A DNA stretch of 8,660 nt from an uncultured Oscillospiraceae bacterium (GTDB taxonomy: Bacteria; Bacillota; Clostridia; Oscillospirales; Ruminococcaceae). The translations under genes and the position numbers were made by a program. Under the pieces are notes generated by a model. It made no database searches. It was not told where the DNA came from and saw only the letters and a program-made list of their open reading frames with translations. The stretch spans positions 1 through 8,660 of the forward strand of contig CAKSHT010000095.1 of assembly GCA_934457235.1 (NCBI GenBank), given 5' to 3'. This document shows, in pieces, positions 5,620 to 8,660 of this stretch (position 1 is its first letter; each line of letters starts with the position of its first letter).

Positions 5620-6501
5620 ATGAAAAAATATATTTCAATAATCGCAGTATGCGCTGTCCTTATGCTTTCCGGTTGCGCCAATAATAATGCTTCCCAGGCG
5701 CCGCAGAGCGATGTCAGCACGGCGGAAGCAGTATCCGCGCCCACAGCTGAGGCAGCCCCTACAGCTGATACAGTACCCACGGCAGAGTCAGAAGTTTCCG
5801 GACTGAACGCAGCTGATATCCTGGACGGCAGCTACGAAATAACCGTAGACTCCAGTTCCACGATGTTCAACATCACGAAGTGTGTGCTTAGCGTTTCCGA
5901 CGGAAAGATGACCGCCGTAATGACCATGCACGGAAAGGGCTATCTGTACCTTTTTATGGGCAGGGGCGAGGACGCGGTGGAATCCGGGTATATCCCGTTT
6001 GTTGAGGACGCCGATGGGAGTCACACGTTCACCGTTCCTGTTCCGGCTCTGGACGTCCCGGTAGATTGCGCCGCATTCAGCAAGAACAAGGAAAAGTGGT
6101 ACGACCGCACATTGATTTTCCGCTCCGACCTTATCCCGGCGGAAGGCTTTGCTGACGGAGTGCTGAAAACTCCTGGGTCTATGGGGCTTTCCAACGGAGA
6201 GTACACCGTGGACGTAACGCTATCCGGCGGCTCCGGCAGAGCCACGGTACAGTCACCGGCAAAGTTGACCGTAACCGATGGAGCGGCTTATGCGGAGATA
6301 GTATGGAGCAGCCAGAACTATGATTATATGCGTATCGGTGAGGAAAAGTTCCTGCCGACAAATACCGCGGGCAATTCCACATTCACTGTACCGGTTTCGT
6401 TCTTTGACCGTGAGCTGACTGTCTACGCTGACACTACTGCGATGAGCGAACCGCACGAGATAGAGTATAAGCTGATATTTGACTCAGCTTCTGTAAAGTG
6501 A
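5620..6501 (+). CDS. Lipoprotein with two NEAT-like beta domains, possible tetrapyrrole-binding protein
   Basis: This is a 293-residue predicted lipoprotein: signal peptide 1-18, lipobox LSGC (Cys19), then a Pro/Thr/Ala/Glu linker with repeated PTAE units (about 22-60) like that of CbiK. Two beta-rich segments follow. The first spans about 69-172 and contains LDGSYEITVDSSS, MTMHGKGYLYLFMG (101-114), TFTVPVPALDVPVDC and KEKWYDRTLIF. The second spans about 190-290 and contains SNGEYTVDVTL, SPAKLTVTDGAAYAEIVWSS (212-231), YDYM, TFTVPVSFFDRELTVYADTT and HEIEYKLIFD (279-288). The layout, with an early GxYxV strand, a PAKLTV.DG.AYAEI strand and a final E.Y.L.FD strand, is like NEAT heme-binding domains, but the match is distant and made by eye. 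The ATG has CGGAG 9 bases upstream (5606-5610). It overlaps the next gene by one base. A surface or membrane-anchored ligand relay is inferred from context. The ligand is not known. Confidence 0.7.
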   Translation: MKKYISIIAVCAVLMLSGCANNNASQAPQSDVSTAEAVSAPTAEAAPTADTVPTAESEVSGLNAADILDGSYEITVDSSSTMFNITKCVLSVSDGKMTAVMTMHGKGYLYLFMGRGEDAVESGYIPFVEDADGSHTFTVPVPALDVPVDCAAFSKNKEKWYDRTLIFRSDLIPAEGFADGVLKTPGSMGLSNGEYTVDVTLSGGSGRATVQSPAKLTVTDGAAYAEIVWSSQNYDYMRIGEEKFLPTNTAGNSTFTVPVSFFDRELTVYADTTAMSEPHEIEYKLIFDSASVK

Positions 6502-7622
6502 TGAAAATAATTCGCATAATATCCGCGCTCCTGGCGGCGGTGGCTCTCGCGGGGTGCACCGCCCCGGTAAAGACGGACGGCGGCGTACTGCCGGAGGTAG
6601 TCGGAAGCATGGAACTTAAATACGCCGATCAGTTTTCGGTGGATTATCTTGCTGACGGCTCTTCGCTTGTTGGGATAGCGGATGGACGTCAGTACCTTGT
6701 CGTACCGGAGGGCGGGGAAGTTCCGGAGAATATCCCATCGGATATCACGGTAATAAAACAGCCGGAGAGCATTTACCTGTCCTCCTCGTCGGCGATGGAT
6801 CTTTTCAGCAGTATTGACGGGCTGGGGAATATCCTGGCGACCTCCACGCCGGAAAACAGCTGGGAGCTGCCGGAGATATCCCAGGCAATGGCGGACGAAG
6901 AAATATTGTACGCCGGGAAATACTCCTCGCCGGATATCGAAATGCTTATGTCCGAGGGCTGTGATGCCGCGATAGAAAACACTATGATATACCACAGCCC
7001 GAAAATAATAGAGCAGATCGAAAAGTGCGGTATCCCGGTGCTTATCGAGCGTTCCAGCTACGAATCGCACCCGCTCGGTCGCCTGGAGTGGGTAAGGCTT
7101 TACGGACTTATCATAGGAAAATCCAACGAAGCGGAGCAGCTTTTCAGCGAAAAATGCGCCCTGCTTGATGAAGTTATCTCGCAGGAGAGCACAGGGCAGA
7201 CGGTGGCGTTTTTCTATATCTCGTCGAACGGATATGCAGTCGTACGGAAGCCCGGCGACTACATTTCAAAGATGATAGGACTGGCGGGTGGAAAATATAT
7301 TATGGACGCCGACAGCCTTAAAGTCGATGAAAGCGCGCTTTCGACCGCGAACATACAGTTTGAATCATTTTATGCGCTGGCAAAGGACGCGGATTATCTG
7401 ATTTACAACGGGACGATAGACGGCGGAGTTGAAACGCCGGAACAGCTTTCCGCGAAAAATCCGCTGCTTGCGGATTTCCGGGCGTTCCAGAACGGGAATG
7501 TATGGTGCACGAACGCGAATGTGTTCCAGCAGACCTCCGCCGCCGCGGAAATGACCGAAGAGCTGCACCGGATATTTACCGGCGGCGATGGTGATTTCGA
7601 ATTTTTCCACAAGCTAAGCTGA
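6501..7622 (+). CDS. ABC importer substrate-binding lipoprotein, Peripla_BP_2 (FepB/BtuF-like) type
   Basis: This is a 373-residue extracytoplasmic solute-binding protein with a lipoprotein signal (MKIIRIISALLAAVALAG, lipobox LAGC with Cys19). The two-lobed Peripla_BP_2 fold is suggested by several segments: ESIYLSSSSAMDLFSSIDGL (89-108), YSSPDIEMLMSEGCDAAIEN (141-160), KIIEQIEKCGIPVLIE (168-183), HPLGRLEWVRLYGLIIG (190-206) as the interlobe helix, and a C-lobe with VAFFYISSNGYAVVRKPGDY (235-254), GLAGGKY (260-266) and NGNVWCTNANVFQQTSAAAE (331-350). Such proteins deliver siderophores, heme or cobalamin to FecCD/BtuC permeases. The ATG at 6501 shares its A with the upstream TGA, and a GTG at 6498 is an alternative start. 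There is no strong ribosome binding site, so coupling to the preceding gene is likely. The riboswitch suggests a corrinoid, cobalt chelate or tetrapyrrole ligand, but this is inference. Confidence 0.88.
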   Translation: MKIIRIISALLAAVALAGCTAPVKTDGGVLPEVVGSMELKYADQFSVDYLADGSSLVGIADGRQYLVVPEGGEVPENIPSDITVIKQPESIYLSSSSAMDLFSSIDGLGNILATSTPENSWELPEISQAMADEEILYAGKYSSPDIEMLMSEGCDAAIENTMIYHSPKIIEQIEKCGIPVLIERSSYESHPLGRLEWVRLYGLIIGKSNEAEQLFSEKCALLDEVISQESTGQTVAFFYISSNGYAVVRKPGDYISKMIGLAGGKYIMDADSLKVDESALSTANIQFESFYALAKDADYLIYNGTIDGGVETPEQLSAKNPLLADFRAFQNGNVWCTNANVFQQTSAAAEMTEELHRIFTGGDGDFEFFHKLS

Positions 7623-7638
7623 CAGAAAGGAGCGCCGT

Positions 7639-8649
7639 ATGAACCGAACAACACGCTGTGCTGTATGCTATGCGGCGCTTTTGATACTCACCATAGCGCT
7701 CGGAGTATGCGGTATATGCTTCGGCAGCGTTAAGATTTCCGCCACGGAGATAGCTGCGGCGGTATTCGGCGGCGAGAAATCAACCGCCTCCGATATCATA
7801 CTGATAAGCCGTCTGCCGCGCGTTATCGCCGCGATAGTTCTTGGTGGAGCGCTGGCGGTTTCGGGTTATCTGCTGCAAACGTTCTTCGCTAATCCCATTG
7901 CGGGGCCGTTCGTGCTTGGTATCTCCTCCGGAGCAAAGCTGACTGTCGCTCTGACGATGATAGTGTTCCTCGGAAACGGCATGATGCTGAATTCTGCCGG
8001 ACTGATAATCGCGGCGTTCATCGGATCCATTCTTTCTCTGGGACTGATAATACCAGTGTCCGGCAGGACGCAGAAGAACTATATGCTCATCGTCTGCGGC
8101 ATAATGATAGGCTACATATGCTCGGCGATAACCGAATTTGTCGTTACATTCGCGGACGATTCCAACATCGTGAACCTTCACAACTGGTCGATGGGAAGCT
8201 TCTCCGGGATAGGCATGGACCAGGCGGGCGTGATGTCCGCAGTGGTTTTCGCAGCGATGATACCGACGTTCCTGCTGTCGAAACAGATAGGGGCGTATCA
8301 GCTCGGCGAGACGTATGCGCGTAACTCCGGCGTGAATATCCGTGTGTTCCGGCTGGCGGTCATATTGCTTTCAAGCCTGCTTTCCGCATGCGTTACGGCG
8401 TTCGCGGGACCTGTGTCTTTCGTGGGGATTGCAGTCCCGCATATCGTGAAAAGAATATTCGGCACTGCGAAGCCGCGGGTGATCATTCCGGCGGCGTTCC
8501 TTGGCGGTGCATGCTTCTGTCTGTTATGCGACCTCATCGCCCGGACAGTCTTTGCGCCGACAGAACTTAGCATAGGCTCTGTGACCGCGGTGCTCGGCGC
8601 GCCGGTCGTAATTGCAATAATGCTGTCAAGGGCAACACCGCACAATTAA
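7639..8649 (+). CDS. FecCD/BtuC-family ABC importer permease
   Basis: This is a 336-residue polytopic membrane protein with the length and motifs of the FecCD family, which transports iron-siderophore, heme or cobalamin. Hydrophobic segments lie at roughly 10-30, 62-82, 88-112, 117-140, 148-172, 195-213, 236-256, 282-300 and 308-330. Signature stretches are RLPR (58-61), GGALAVSGYLLQTFFANPIA (69-88) with GPFVLGISSGA after it, NWSMGSFSGI (182-191), the ATPase-contact loop region LGETYARNSGVN (222-233), AGPVSFVGIAVPHIVKRIFG (256-275), and CDLIARTVFAPTELSIGSVT (297-316). The start is an ATG with AAAGGAG 6 bases upstream (7626-7632), 16 bases after the substrate-binding gene. The protein would form a homodimer with an ATPase that is not in the window and is expected downstream. 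The family is certain. The substrate is not determinable from the sequence. Confidence 0.96.
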   Translation: MNRTTRCAVCYAALLILTIALGVCGICFGSVKISATEIAAAVFGGEKSTASDIILISRLPRVIAAIVLGGALAVSGYLLQTFFANPIAGPFVLGISSGAKLTVALTMIVFLGNGMMLNSAGLIIAAFIGSILSLGLIIPVSGRTQKNYMLIVCGIMIGYICSAITEFVVTFADDSNIVNLHNWSMGSFSGIGMDQAGVMSAVVFAAMIPTFLLSKQIGAYQLGETYARNSGVNIRVFRLAVILLSSLLSACVTAFAGPVSFVGIAVPHIVKRIFGTAKPRVIIPAAFLGGACFCLLCDLIARTVFAPTELSIGSVTAVLGAPVVIAIMLSRATPHN

Positions 8650-8660
8650 CGGCTAAAGCC

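Noticed and set aside
8650..8660. Possible hairpin GGCTAAAGCC right after the permease stop
   Set aside because: It has only a 3-bp stem, and the window ends before any U-tract or next gene can be seen. More likely the ATPase gene follows.
1..8660. tRNA, rRNA, CRISPR array, insertion sequence or phage elements
   Set aside because: I saw no cloverleaf, direct-repeat array, transposase motif or terminal inverted repeats. All long stretches are explained by metabolic and transport genes or their leaders.

Overview
The window looks like chromosomal DNA of an anaerobic Gram-positive gut-type bacterium, most likely a Ruminococcus/Oscillospiraceae-like member of the Clostridia. The clues are strong GGAGG-type ribosome binding sites, lipoproteins with Ser/Thr/Ala/Glu-rich linkers, the anaerobic (cbi) version of cobalamin synthesis, intrinsic terminators with U-tracts, and roughly half G+C. 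The organism is inferred from style only; no marker gene is present.

The left part (1-3565, minus strand) is a tightly packed corrin-ring operon read leftwards: cbiD, cobM/cbiF, cbiG and cobJ/cbiH. The last gene runs off the left edge. Each gene overlaps the next by 4-8 bases. The operon is preceded by a sigma-A-like promoter, a cobalamin riboswitch aptamer (about 3691-3851), a long hairpin and an intrinsic terminator that sits directly before the cbiD ribosome binding site.

The middle (about 3852-4474) is a divergent control region. A second, independent cobalamin riboswitch (about 4139-4316, plus strand) with its own promoter and terminator faces right. A perfect 16-bp A/T-rich palindrome lies between the -35 and -10 of the rightward promoter and resembles a Fur-type metal-repressor site.

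The right part (4475-8649, plus strand) encodes a CbiK-family chelatase made as an exported lipoprotein, a second lipoprotein with two beta-rich domains that resemble NEAT tetrapyrrole-binding domains, a Peripla_BP_2-type substrate-binding lipoprotein, and a FecCD/BtuC-type permease. The ATPase expected for this importer is not in the window and probably lies just beyond the right edge.

Together, one B12-sensing control region drives ring synthesis in one direction and a surface chelatase plus tetrapyrrole/metal-chelate importer in the other. The most interesting proposal is that the right-hand operon is an extracytoplasmic system that captures, metallates or demetallates, and imports a tetrapyrrole or cobalt chelate when B12 is scarce. 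That role is inferred from gene families and context and is not shown by the sequence.
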